Of a stretch of DNA of 64,000 nt, positions 1 through 11,020 are shown one piece after another. A model generated the notes under the pieces. It was given only the letters and a program-made list of their open reading frames with translations. It had not been told where the DNA came from and searched no databases. The translations under genes were made by a program, and so were the position numbers. The stretch is from Mangifera indica (lineage: Eukaryota; Streptophyta; Magnoliopsida; Sapindales; Anacardiaceae): NCBI RefSeq assembly GCF_011075055.1, contig NC_058148.1, positions 620,001-684,000 on the forward strand. Direction: 5' to 3'. Numbering within the stretch: the first letter of the stretch is position 1; every line of letters begins with the position of its first letter.

Positions 1-1255
1 AATAGTCACTGGTTTGCATCCTTCCATTCTGAATTTCTTGAGTAAATTCAAGGCACACTTTTACTGAGTTACAAAGATGCCTTCCTAAGATTGTTCAATC
101 TCCATTCCCAGGAAATACTTCATTTTCCCTAAATTTGTCATTTCAAACATGTTCTTCATCTCAGCCTTGAACTGCAAATCATTTTAACATCATTGCCTGT
201 AACCAAAAGATCATCAAAATACATTAAAATAATCAGCATTTTGCTATCATCCTCATTTTTTATATACAAAGTAACTTTTATTTCACTTCTCCTAAAGCCA
301 TAATCAGTGAAATATGCATCCACTCTGCTATACCAGGCCCTAAGAGTCTGTTTCAGGCCATACAAAGCTTTGTTCAGCTTATACACCATATCTTTACCAT
401 TTGAGCTCTCATAACCCCGAAGCTACTTAACATATATCTCTTCCTCTAGCTGACCATTCAAAAAAACTGATTTGACATCTAAGTGATACATTTTCCACTT
501 GTTTTATACAGCAAGAACTAGGAGAAACTTAATGGTGTCATGTCTAGCAACAGGAGCAAACACTTCATTGTAATCAATTATTACTTGCTGAGCATAACCT
601 TTGACTACCAACCTTGCTTTCAGCTTGTAAAGAGAGCTATCTGGATTCAATTTAACCCTGTAAACCCATTTGAGTCCCAACACATTCTTATCTTTAGGTC
701 TAGGAACTAATTCCCAAGTTCTATTTTTTCTATCATTTCTATTTCTTCATTCATAGCATCAATCCAACCAATATCATTACAAGCTTTGTCAAAACTTGTA
801 GGCTCTTTAAACATTACATTGCATTTTTCATAAATCTCAGCAAGGTTTTTAGTCTTTACCCTCACATGTTCATCATCTTCATCATTTGATTCATTTTCAC
901 AACTGCTTATTGAAGCTAACACATTTCCTTTTAAAGTTGAGTTCCCTATTGTAGTCACATCATTCTGCAACTCTACCTTGCTTGAATTCTAATTCCAAAA
1001 GGAATTTTCATCTACAACAACATCCCTATTAGTCATCACCTTTTGCTTCTTTAGATTATACACTCTAAAACCTTTTGTCATAGGTGCATATACAAAGAAA
1101 ATTCCTAGTTCAGATTTCTTATCTAACTTTGTTCTTTTTGTAGCTGGAACATGAATATAACAACAAGATCCAAATACTCTTAGGTGTTTCACTAAAGGCT
1201 TAACTCTACTCCATGCTTCTAATGGTGTTTTTCCTTCTACAACTGTTGTTGGCAA
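1..1255 (-). pseudogene. copia integrase C-terminus and reverse transcriptase remnant
   Basis: The segment 989-1255 holds the integrase C-terminal part (GKTPLEAWSRVKPLVKHLRV, then KGFRVYNLKKQKVMTNRDVV). The segment 1-970 holds the linker and RT. RT motifs can be read across stops: WVYRVKLNPD, KARLVVKGYAQQ, DVKSVFLNGQLEEEIYVK, YKLNKALYGLKQTLRAWY and the active-site box LMYFDDLLVTGND. The box is YFDD instead of the usual YVDD. The N-terminal half of RT has several stops. The frame runs off the window at base 1. Confidence 0.8.
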
Positions 1256-1300
1256 CCTGTTTATAAGGTAGACTATCGTATGTGCAACTTCAGCCCAGAA

Positions 1301-1979
1301 TTAGTTTGGCATATGTTTCTCATCTAACATTGCTCTCACCATTTCCACTACAACCCTGTTTTTTCCTTCTACAAGCCTGTTTTGCTTAGGGGTGTATGCA
1401 TTTGTTAACTGATGATGGGTTCCTTCTTCCTTACATAACTCAACAAATTCCTGAGAATTGTATTCCATTCTATTGTCAGTCCTTAAAGTTTTAATCTTAC
1501 ATCTACTTTGAGTTTGAACCAGCCTCTTGAATTTCTTAAACACATTAAACACTTGTGATTTTTGTCTAATGAAATAAATCCAAGTCATCCACAAACAACA
1601 CAAAGTATTTATTTTTGTTTATGGACTCTATCTTCATAGGTCCGTAAACATTATTGTAAACTAGTTGCAACCTTTCACTAGCTCTCCACGAAGAGTTTGT
1701 AGGAAATGATTCCCTATGCTGCTTCACTATTTGACATGAACTACATACCCCACCAAGTTTTCTAATTTTAGGCATGAACTTTACTAACTCTTGCTTCCGC
1801 ATTTGAGTCAATGCATTGTAATTGTAATGACCAAACCTAGAATGCCATAATTCGGATTCATCTTCTTTAACAACATGGGCCTTTTCACCAACACATACCC
1901 AATTCAGAGGAAAACATTTATTCACCATAGGCAATTTTACAATCAACACATCTTTATGATCATAAATAAAACATGTCAA
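1301..1979 (-). pseudogene. copia pre-integrase and integrase core remnant
   Basis: Two overlapping minus-strand frames. The segment 1566-1979 has the HHCC-like pre-integrase motif (ELWHSRFGHYN...GVCSSCQ) and the start of the integrase core (GPMKIESINKNKYFVLFVDD). The segment 1301-1603 continues the core with the second catalytic aspartate (LRTDN) and the region of the catalytic glutamate (QNRLVEGKNR, usually QNGVVERKNR). A frameshift near 1570-1600 separates them. Integrase would insert element cDNA into the chromosome. This copy is broken. Confidence 0.8.
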
Positions 1980-2603
1980 CTTTCTAAATATAAGGAATAC
2001 CCATTTTTCAACATTTGAGCAACATTCAATAGTTTCTGAGCAAGTGAAGGAACAAACAATACATCATGAATAAACTTTGTACCTTTCTTAGTGTAAATCA
2101 TCACTGATCATTTTCCTTTAGACTCTACAACCTGGCCATTTCCAAGTTTTACTTTAATCTTGACAGTCTTGTCTAGGTTGCTATATAAGGCTTCATCATT
2201 TGCTATGTGACTAGTGTAGCCACTATCAATAAACCATGTACAATTAGCAGCTTTATGGGTATCACACATAGCCATAAACAAGCTTGCACTTGATTCTTCC
2301 TCTTCTTTTGTAAAATTTGCTTGTTGTGACTACTTATTATTTTTTTTGTCTTTGCCTTTCTTTGCAATTCTTTTCAATATGCCCTATTTCCTTACAAAAT
2401 CTGCATTGAATAAGTGGTTTCCCTTTGAACTAACAATCTTCTTCCTTATGATTGGTTCTCTAACAGTGGTAACAAGGTGAAAACTTTCCTTTTCTTCCTT
2501 TCATTTGTGTACTCTGACCTTGCTTACCCTTGTCAGAATTCTCTTTTACAATCTTTTTGGACTTCTTCTTACTTTGCTTCCCTTTGTGCTTTGCTTGAAG
2601 GGC

Positions 2604-3239
2604 CTATTCAATAGCTTCATCATCTCTAATCAAGGTTCTTTGTTCATAAGCTTGTAGCTTACTAATGAGTTTTGAAACTGAGAGAGTCTTGAGGTCACAA
2701 GACTCCTCAATAGCTGAAACTTTAGATTTGAATTTGAAAGGTAAGCTTACCAAAATTTTGTTCATAACCTTGGTATCTGGAAAATCTTCTCTCATCAGTC
2801 TGATTTTGTTAACCAGTTCAAGAAGCTTGGATGCATATTCCTTCACAAGCTTTCCTTCCTTCATTCTAAGCACTTCAAACTCTTTTATAATTGTTAAAAG
2901 TTTGCCAGTTTTAACTTTGTCACTTATTTCATACTCCTCCTTCAACCTTTCCCATACTTTCTTAGGTGACTTGCAAACCATGATCCTAGTGAAGATCACT
3001 TTAGATAAAGCTAAATGAAGACAAGTTAGTGCCTTTGGTTTCCTTGGTTTCCTGTCTTCATACAACTTTATCTGAGTTAATGTTAGATCAACTCCCAAAG
3101 GTTCTGGTTCTCCATCATCTTCCACAGTTTCCCATAAATTCAAAGCCATCAAATAAACCTTCATTTTTATGGCCAAAATGTGATAGTTTTCTCCAGCAAA
3201 CTGTGGAGGTCCTGTACCTAGGAAATTGCTGCTTGACAT
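2604..3239 (-). pseudogene. copia gag (UBN2-type) remnant
   Basis: Gag capsid-like region of the copia element. The first ATG on the minus strand is at 3239 (MSSSNFLG...), followed by the usual plant copia N-terminus (PPQFAGENYHILAIKMKVYL) and a UBN2/Retrotran_gag_2 body with the LxxxYEISDK and ILVSLPFKFKSKVSAIEE motifs. The open frame ends at a TAG near 2604. Reading on through it gives a lysine-rich stretch and two CCHC knuckles (CYHC..., CRFCKEIGHIEKNC) at about 2370-2490, interrupted by two more stops. Gag would package element RNA into particles in the cytoplasm. Confidence 0.8.
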
Positions 3240-3295
3240 CTTTTTACTTCTAGCCTTTCCTGTAACTTCTTCTTCCACAGTCCCTTAAAAAATGG

Positions 3296-3307
3296 GCTCT
3301 GATACCA
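3296..3307 (-). other. primer-binding site (initiator tRNA-Met) of copia element
   Basis: On the minus strand this reads TGGTATCAGAGC, complementary to the 3' end of plant initiator tRNA-Met. It lies just 3' of the presumed 5' LTR and upstream of gag, where minus-strand cDNA synthesis is primed. Confidence 0.85.
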
Positions 3308-3309
3308 CT

Positions 3310-3492
3310 TGTTTAAAGCTAAGCAGTTTATGAATGTAGAGGAGAAGCAGAAGAGAGGAGTCAAGAAGATGAAAAGAACTTAACTTTTTTTTTAAAATTA
3401 GATACAAACATATATATATATATATATATATATAAGGATTATGTTGTCAATGTTAGGTAATGAAGTATGGCCTTGATGTACTTAGCTTTACT

Positions 3493-3530
<38 letters not shown>

Positions 3531-3581
3531 AGTAAAGCTAAGTACATCAAGGCCATACTTCATTACCTAACATTGACAACA
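3310..3581 (-). repeat. putative 5' LTR of the copia element
   Basis: The sequence beyond the primer-binding site looks like a short copia LTR. On plus it begins TGTTTAAAGC at 3310. One candidate outer end is CATTGACAACA at 3581, giving TG...CA ends. The second LTR lies outside the window, so the outer boundary is a guess. The candidate LTR would contain most of the palindrome at 3433-3590. Confidence 0.4.
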
Positions 3582-3590
3582 TAATCCTTA
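3433..3590. repeat. perfect 158-bp palindrome with (AT)n centre
   Basis: Arms of about 63 bp (3433-3495 and 3528-3590) are exact inverted copies around an (AT)n core centred at 3511/3512. Another (AT)n run abuts the left arm at 3412-3432. The arms begin TAAGGATTATGTTGTC and end GACAACATAATCCTTA. Such a sequence can form a long hairpin or cruciform. It overlaps the putative LTR end. It may be a foldback insertion, a hairpin-mediated duplication or an assembly artefact. Confidence 0.9.
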
Positions 3591-3723
3591 AATCATGGAT
3601 TATCACTCATTTTCAACAAAAACTATCATTTCAACAAAAACAACGAAACTAACACTTCATTTAGCAAAAAGACCTTGACTTTTCCACCTAAGCATTTGGG
3701 AAAACAACACAACCTCATGACAT
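3591..3723. other. gap between palindrome and LRR exons
   Basis: AT-rich sequence with no recognisable coding content. An in-frame TGA at 3718-3720 lies just before exon a of the LRR pseudogene, so the exon does not extend left. Confidence 0.5.
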
Positions 3724-5435
3724 ATGTTGTTTCCTAAATTATACCTGTTAAAGCTGGGAGATCTTCCAAAACTCATAACATTTTGTGACTCCACCGTAAA
3801 TTTTATTGAAATGTCCTTCTTATTCATACTCTGGATTGACATTTGTTCGAGTATTCAAACATTCATTTGCAATTCTATATGTGGTGACATGACATTATCA
3901 AGCAAACAACCAAAAGGAATGAGCACAAATGAGAACTCTACTTAGTTGCAATCTCTTTTTGATAAGAAGGTGATCAATCCCTTAATTTTGCTTGCAATTT
4001 TTTCTTATCCATCATATCCAATTTATAATTTTAAAAGTCACTAATAGTGGATGTTATGTTAGAATTGTCATTTGAAATCTTTAGGTAAGACTCCCTAGTT
4101 TGGAGCGATTGCAAATTAACCATGCTGATCATTTGGTAAAGTTATGGAACAATGAGGTCTCTTTGGATTCCTTCTGCAAATTAAATCGCATTTTTGTCTG
4201 CTTTTGTAGAAGACTTGTTAGTATTTTTCCATCTAACATGCTTAGGAGTCACCAGAAACAAGATACATTGGAAGTAGAAAACTGTGATTCAGTTGAAGAG
4301 ATATTTGAAGTACTTGAGAAAAGCTTTGGCATGGTGGAGGAAATTGTTCCCAAGGAAGAAGCAATCCCTAGGTTTGTGTTTTCTAAATTAACTTGGTTGA
4401 ATCTACAAATGCTATCGAGTCTCAAAAGTTTCTACCCGGAGATACATGTTTCAAAATGGCCAGATTTAGAAGAGTTAAAGGTGCATGGATGTAACAACGT
4501 GAAGATCTTTGCTTCAGAATTATTGAGCATCCGAGGGAGTCATGAAGATAGTCAACAAACACTGTTTTTTGTCAACAAGGTATGAGCATCAAGTATTCAA
4601 TTAAATCATGTTTATAATTTAATAAGGCACTATTACTGATCCTCTCTTCAACTTATTTAATCCTATTTATTAAATGATTATTATTATTGGTAATGTGGAA
4701 TTTTTCTTACTGGACAACATTGTCATTATGGAGATTGTAAGTCCCAAATATCACAAATTTCGGCATATATATTGCTACCCACCTAAATTAATCATCTTTT
4801 TGTTTTTGTTTCAACGCTTTTTTTGTGATTGACTGATTTCCCGGGACGCATTCTCTAGCTTGAAAGAACTAGAATTATGTGAAATGCCCGGGCTGTCGCA
4901 TCTGTGGAAAGGAAATTTTCAGCCTTGCAATGCTTTTCAAAATCTCAAGACTCTAAAAGTGTCAGAATGTGGCAGTTTAGAAAATTAATGTTTCTCAATG
5001 GTGTCTCTCCAGAATTTAGAAACTCTGCAAGTTTCAAAATGTGATGGGTTGAGATATTTACTGACCCCCTCAAAAGCTAAAACTCTGGATCGATTTACAA
5101 GGATGAAAGTATCTGGCTGCAAAATAATGGAGGAAATTATTACACATTTAGGAGATGAAGTAGTAGAGAATTCAATTGTTTTCAACAAATTGGATTGTTT
5201 GGAACTTTACTGCTTGTCCAGACTTAAAAGGTTTTGTTGTGGGGATTATACTCTGGAATTCCCATCCTTGAAAAACGTAATTGTCAGACAATGCTTGGAG
5301 ATGGAGGCTTTTTGTCATGGAGTTTTAAGCATACCAAAGCTCGAAAAACTACAGTTGACAGGAGAAGAGGATGAAGTAGAAGAATGTTGGGAAGGCAACC
5401 TTAATTCCACGATACATTATTTGTTCAAAAATATG
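3724..5435 (+). pseudogene. C-terminal LRR exons of a CC-NBS-LRR type resistance gene, nonsense-mutated
   Basis: Three exons of the leucine-rich region of an RPS2-like/At4g27190-like resistance protein. Exon a (3724-3969; LFPKLYLLKLGDLPKLITFC) ends FDKK at a GT donor. Exon b (4085-4579; LEVENCDSVEEIFEV, PDLEELKVHGCNNVKIF) has a clear AG acceptor and a GTATGA donor. Exon c (about 4848-5435; LKELELCEMPGLSHLWKGN, LETLQVSKCDGLRYLL, CKIMEEII) ends at ATG|GTATGG. Frame and phase are continuous across all three. Two nonsense codons break it: TAG at 3943-3945, just before the LQSLFDKK end of exon a, and TAA at 4986-4988, where relatives have Leu. I see no clear acceptor for exon c. No coiled coil or NB-ARC domain lies upstream. 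In an intact protein these repeats would help recognise pathogen effectors or guarded host proteins. Confidence 0.75.
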
Positions 5436-5584
5436 GTATGGACTCACTAAAATACTACTGGCATTTATATTGTTAGATGAGTTAAATTGGTTGAATTCAT
5501 GTTTTCCTTTATTTTGTTAATTCAGTGAGCTATGCTTTATAATTATGGAATGTGCGGAGCTCCAAAGAAGATTGAGGTCATTCC

Positions 5585-6225
5585 TGTTAATGTTTTATTT
5601 TACCGAGTTTGAATATTAATCAGAGTTTCGGATCGATTTTCTGTCAAGAATTTGCACAAGAATCATATAATAAGCCATACACAAGTCAACACACCAATAT
5701 TTACTTGGTTCGGGTTCAAAAGATTAGAACCCTACATCCAAGGCAGAGGAATCCTCTAGCAAATCCACTGATTTGTAAGAAAAATAGTATAACTTACAGA
5801 TTCAGAAGCCGATCTAGTATTACAGACACAAACGGAAACGAATCCAACCTTCCGACTTGAATCCTTCCTAAACCTGAGCACCACAGCGACCTTGTACACT
5901 GACTCAAGTGTTTAGACAACTAGATCTAAGCAAAAATAGTGGACTGATGTATTTCTTGTAAACCCTAGTAGAGAAGAATGAAAGAATCCAGAAGAGAAAA
6001 ATATATTTCACACAAAAGGGCTGCCTTTTTCTTTTCTAAAGAAACAGCCACGTAAAAGCCTTTTTTCTCTTCACTTCACTTTTCTCTAGAACCAACTAAT
6101 GGTTATAAACCATTAGTTAAAGCATTAAACCTAGCAAAGACAAAACTACCCCTGGATAATAACTATAGCCCAAACTTTGCTGCTTATTTACAAGATTGCC
6201 ATTAGTTTATGTCACAGACTTAACA
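5585..6225 (-). mobile_element. solo LTR (641 bp) with TSD ATTCC
   Basis: A 641-bp sequence with TG...CA ends (TGTTAATGTT... to ...CAGACTTAACA), flanked by identical 5-bp repeats ATTCC at 5580-5584 and 6226-6230. No internal retrotransposon genes are present, so it is a solo LTR left by LTR-LTR recombination, or a non-autonomous unit. It sits just downstream of the LRR pseudogene, apparently inside a further exon of that gene (the flanking sequence joins as GAGGTC ATTCC TTTAAAG). Strand is uncertain. Confidence 0.75.
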
Positions 6226-6230
6226 ATTCC

Positions 6231-7241
6231 TTTAAAGAGTTTTTGATAGATCACGGCTCCATATCATCAAGGTGAAGAGGGACCTTTTTTTTTTCTGTCA
6301 TATTATGGAGTGCCCTCTGTTTACATATTGGTCCAGTTGTTGTACTTAGTTGAGTTGTTTTATGTTGAAATTGAAATAAGAAGCCTTACCAGGTGTTTAT
6401 GTCATTTCCATTTTTAGTCGATTGAACTGTGAAGTAAGGGCTGTGAATTGAAATGAATTCCTGAGTACTAAGATGCACCTTAATGAGGCTTTCCATGTTA
6501 ATTATTAAACAAACTGATCAGAGCGAGGCATTTGAAATGCTGAGTACAAGATTTTTGTAGCAGAAATTACTTCAATGCTCTGCTCTGCTGTTGATGCTGT
6601 TTGATTGGTTGGTTGATTAATTAATTGTACCATGAATACATCATATATTACAATTGAAATTTGTATACTGTTTTTTGATAAATATATATTACTCTTTTCT
6701 ATTGTATGTAGTGATCAATTGAATAGCATTTACGTTAAGCATCAGAAATAGTATGACTGTATCATCTAATTTATACATGGTTTACCTGTTGTACATATTT
6801 ATATATGATGCGAATTCCATACTGTTTGGAAAATAAATTGGATATGGGTACGTAAGTTTGAGGAAAAACTTTACCTTTTAAGATTTTTTGGTAACCCAAG
6901 GCTTAAACAATTTCAATTAAGGCCCATGGGGATGATATTGATCTACCTGAAACTTTGACCTGGTAACCCTCATATTATATGGGAGGTGGTATCGTCAATT
7001 TAAAGCTCCAATCCAAATGAGGGGAGGTTTCCTTCAACTTTACTTTTGAACATGGTAAAGTAGTGATATAATCTAACTCAATTAGAATCAGATTAAATAA
7101 TAAAAAAATCAGACTTAATCATAATCAGATTAAATTAGATTTAAAAAAAAAAATCAAACTCATCCATTATCAGATTAAATTAGAATCAAATCTGATCAAA
7201 ATTAGATCAAATAGAAATATGTTTAACAAAAACTCATTAAC
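6231..7241. other. intergenic, AT-rich, no gene seen
   Basis: No convincing exon. The part from about 7060 to 7220 contains several imperfect copies of an AATCAGATTAAAT motif. The first 60 bases may be the remainder of the resistance-gene exon split by the solo LTR. Confidence 0.5.
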
Positions 7242-8867
7242 TTGAAGATTGGGAAATTAACTGGCCCGGGAGTTGATTTGTTTCTTGAAGAGAATGAAAT
7301 GGTGAATTCGTGTAAAGTATTGAAAATTGACTCTGAGATGAAAATAGTTAAGCAGTATTTTAAGCTTTGTAAGGATGAGCAGAAGCTTTGTTTTTCGAAG
7401 GTTCCAGTTGAAAAGACTAATAAGAAGAGTGTAGAAAAAGCATGTGGTGTATTACAGGAGATGGTGAAAGAGCAAGAGAAGAGAAAGGAGTTTGAAACAG
7501 AAATGGACCAGTGGCGCGTGTTTACGCAGATAAAGACTCAATGTAATGTGGAGAAGTACTAAGAGGTTACTGAAGATCAGAAAGAGAAACTGAAGTCCTT
7601 TGGGGTTCATTGAGTGCTGAGAAGAAGAGAGATTTCTGTAAAGTGAGTATCAAAGAGCTTCAAAGGCATTGGAAGTCACAATGTTTTCATTGGGAAGCTA
7701 TAAGGAACACAGAAGTTGATGTGCTGTCAATGTTGTGATTGTCATAATAAGTGCACTCCCACGATTTGCATTGGCAGAATCTTGATGGGATAGAATTGAG
7801 GTCTCGGATTCCTTGTAAGGTGACTGAGTTGATCAGGAATGGTGATTGGAAGTCTTTAAATGCTGAATATTGGGTAATAAATATTGTCAGTAAGATGAAT
7901 TCAAAGTCTTTTAGTTCTTGTGATGGTGACCTGTCGGATGAGAAGAGCTTAAATGAGAGTAACAGTGACGAGAATGAAGCCTTAACTTATCCATGGAAGA
8001 TCAGAACGGGCATTCACCAGAGCACGCAATGAATCTCAAGAGTATTCATCGGTTGTTTTGCTTGTTTCTTGAAAATGAATGTCTTGCTCCAGCACATCTT
8101 CACTGGGCAATACAATATACAGTTGAAGAGTTTGACGAGCTAATCCCGTTTTCACAGTGTCTTGATCTGGAAGCTGTCCAGATCAAATCCCTTTTGGGAG
8201 CTGTAGAGCTGAGAAAGGTCTGTGAATTTATCCAGGATCTGGCAAATACTATGGAAAAGAATCTCAGTTGTGAGAAAGTGTTTGATATCAAAGAGAAACT
8301 TGAAACCAGAGAAGAATTAACAAGGCTCCTTTTGGATGTGAGATTCTTGAAAGGACAGGATAATCTAACTCTTCCTGACAGTGATGATTTGGTTTCATGA
8401 TTATGCGAAGGCTCAACAATCCAGATAGTTTCAAAAGCATGGATCAGTCTGATAGATATTCAAAGACTAAAACGGAAAGAGATTTTTCAGATATTTCTCA
8501 AAGAATGTTTACAGTTACAAAAATTATGTGGTTCTTATCTCCTTGTGTGAATGTAATCATGTTGAAAGCAATTCAGGCAGCCGAGAGTGTTCAACCCGAG
8601 GAGATTGAAAAGGGGCATAAAAGTACAGATTAGTCTTATTTCAGACTCTTGAAGAAGAGGCAAAAGGAACTTGATGAGACTGATGATATTGCTGGTAGAA
8701 TGGAGAAAGCTATAATTTCCCACGATATAATGGATGTTCTGGAAACACTCAAAACAACACTAACACTAGCAGGTTTATGTAATAAACACTCCGAATCTGA
8801 AAGTTTCAGCGAAGAAGATGAATTAAAAATGCTTGAAAACTTCAAGTCTGGCAAAATTATGGCATGA
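7242..8867 (+). pseudogene. unrecognised decayed gene, 5' and middle part
   Basis: Coding-like frames follow one another: 7242-7562 (charged, coiled-coil-like; LQEMVKEQEKRKEFETEMDQ), a possible continuation at 7563-7735 (EKKRDFCKVSIKELQRHWK), 7751-8032, 7993-8400 (AIQYTVEEFDELIPFSQCLD, ELRKVCEFIQDLANTMEK), 8397-8633 and 8649-8867 (acidic helix-rich; SFSEEDELKMLENFKSG). Neighbouring frames overlap or abut in different phases, e.g. 7993-8032, and stops separate 8633 from 8649. This suggests one ancestral gene broken by frameshifts rather than many small genes. The first frame has no good ATG start. I do not recognise the family. Composition suggests a soluble, helical, acidic and lysine-rich protein. 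A real multi-exon gene with introns I misread is possible but less likely. Confidence 0.45.
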
Positions 8868-9118
8868 TCAACATTACTGAGGAAGAAACAGAGTCACTAA
8901 AATATGTTAGTTTGCAAATTATATTGATCATGTCTCACAAGTTCCTATTTGTCATCCCTATTCCTCTGCTCCTTTACTTGCATAGTTTGCATAGTTTCAT
9001 CGTAAATTCAAAAATTATGAACTGCTGAACTCCAAGTGATTTGTTAGGCCAAATCATTTGAGATAAAATGCGGTCATTGTGTTTGCTCACTTTTGTTCTC
9101 ACCATGTTCATTCTTGCA

Positions 9119-10384
9119 GCTAGCCATTTTTGAGGCTAATATGTCATGGGGTATTTGTGCCACAAAGCATCATGAACTGGAACTTGAGAGGTGTCTTTGT
9201 ATGACTATAGGTCAATCATTGTGCCTTTGTTGAAGTCATTCTTGAAGGTTTGTTTCTGGATCCTTTGCCTGTTCTCTTAGTAATTTAATGCATGATGGTT
9301 TAAATTGAATTATTCTTACTACTAGGCACATCTAGAAGATCTGAAGTATGAGTATACAACAGCAGCTCTTGCATCAGAGATTGATGACAACAATATAACC
9401 AGCAACGTTTGTGATAACGTAAAAAAAAAAAAAAAACAATATAAAAAGGAGATGAATAAGAAAAGAAGAATTCTGACAAGGATGAAAAGAACCAAGGTCT
9501 TACAGCTTCTTATGGTTTTGTTTGTTTATACTATGAAAGCTTTTAACTGTTGTAAATATAATTTTCCTGTGAAATGAGCTAATGTTTGGGTAAACATTTT
9601 AGGCAACTGAATGTATTGAGCCCTTTGGGCACCATCCGAATGATGCCGAACAAGTGTAAATCTCTTATCTAATCCCACTTATATGCTAAAATCATAAGCC
9701 TATTCCCTCTAGAAGGCTGGTTTCTATAGTATCTTATATCAATAGTCTATGAGTTTTTAGAGACAACCGAGATTCTGAGATCGGTTTTTCTACAAGGCTG
9801 ATGACTCGACTGCATCAATTTTAAACAATGTAAAACTGCTTGAAAAACATTTGGAGGATCTGAGGAAAATTGAGAGAAATTTTGCAAAGAAAAGAAGGTC
9901 TCAAACTGATGCTGAAAAAGTTTTAGACCTAAATCTATGTACTTCTATTTTACCTCTCATTGACCATATTTCTGTACTATCTTGTTGCTTATGTTCTGAA
10001 TTTTGATGTGCCATATGACATGGTCATTATTGATGACAACATAGCTCTAAAAACTTCTACCTTTTCTTGTTTGGTGCAAATTTCCAGATTCTTCAGTAAA
10101 ACAAGAAAGAAAAGCCAATTCTAATGACCCTTTTCAGATCCATCAGAATTATGCTGAACAAGTGTAAACCTCCTTTCTCATTTCAACACTCAAATTAGAC
10201 CCTTTTTCCTTTTGAAGTTGGCTTTCTGTTCAAATCATCTAAATATTATTATTTATGCCTTTTCAGGGCTAATCCATCTTGTAAGATTACAGAGAAAGAA
10301 AGATTTCAAGCTGATGTTGATAAAGCTGCATGTCGAAGACTTAGTACTTATGGTTTTCCTCCATCGCCATCTTGCTTATCTTCA
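9119..10384 (+). pseudogene. further candidate exons of the unrecognised gene, with a duplicated exon pair
   Basis: Candidate exons with plausible splice sites: one after CTTGCAG at 9119 (LAIFEANMSWGICATKHHELE), one after CTACTAG at about 9326 (HLEDLKYEYTTAALASEIDD), one ending PFGHHPNDAEQ at about 9655 before GTGTAAAT, and a similar one ending PFQIHQNYAEQ at about 10165 before GTGTAAAC. Each of the last two is followed by a related segment (RSQTDAEKV near 9897; RFQADVDKAACRRLSTY near 10303), so an exon-intron-exon block appears duplicated about 500 bp apart. Stops interrupt most frames, and a 16-base A run lies near 9421-9436. Function unknown. Confidence 0.4.
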
Positions 10385-10491
10385 GGTTTTTCAAGTGCCA
10401 CCAGACACACATAGCTCTAATACTTCTGCTGCATTTTTCATTTTTTGGTTGAACTTTTCAGATTGTTTTGAAAAACATTATGGACTATTAC

Positions 10492-11020
10492 TGATGAGGT
10501 TTCGATTCCTACTCACAGCGCACCCTTCTACTCGGAAGTATTTAGAATCAAAATCAATTACTAATTGTTGTATCGACAGTTAAAATTGTAACAATGGATT
10601 ATGAGACACAATCGAAACTGAAGTTCTTATTGAATATTGTTCAACAATTTCAATTCAATTATTACAGACACCTCAATTGCTTTACTAAATTGATAAGCAA
10701 CAACACACTCATCTATGAGCCCCAATTCTCAGTGACGCCGGAACGCCCAGAGACCCTACCAGCTTTCTCAAGGCTGGTCCCTCCTTATTTTCCTAACTGA
10801 ATTTCCCTCCTTTTTCTTAGCCCCTTCTATCCCATTATAACAGCCTTCTCCCGCTCTTCCTTGCTGCGTCACTCCTAAGCTGCCACGTCAGACTTGAGTG
10901 TAATGGTGGACCCCACCTTCTATTGGAAAATTGCTGCTCACCCTCCCTCTTGAGTCATCTCTCTTTGTCCCTCCTGCTTTCTTCCTATCCTTCTTCCTTA
11001 CGTATACTTGGGCCCTAACA
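10492..11020 (-). repeat. gypsy 3' LTR (529 bp)
   Basis: On plus it begins TGATGAGGTTTCG and ends GGGCCCTAACA. It is nearly identical to the LTR at 15775-16421 but lacks the 118-bp internal duplication seen there. The pol frame runs into this LTR and stops at 10888. Confidence 0.95.

Larger units (their letters stand above)
1..3307 (-). mobile_element. Ty1/copia retrotransposon, decayed, cut by window edge
   Basis: A minus-strand copia element. Reading down from 3307 the order is primer-binding site, gag, double zinc knuckle, protease region, pre-integrase zinc-binding region, integrase and reverse transcriptase (RT). This PR-INT-RT order is the copia order. The element runs off the left edge inside RT, so RNase H and the 3' LTR are not visible. 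Several in-frame stops and frameshifts separate the domains, so it cannot make a polyprotein. Protein similarity is to the Tnt1 type. No target-site duplication can be checked because the other end is missing. Confidence 0.9.

Noticed and set aside
2665..3253. Plus-strand open frames opposite copia gag
   Set aside because: They are antisense to a clear gag frame and show no independent motif.
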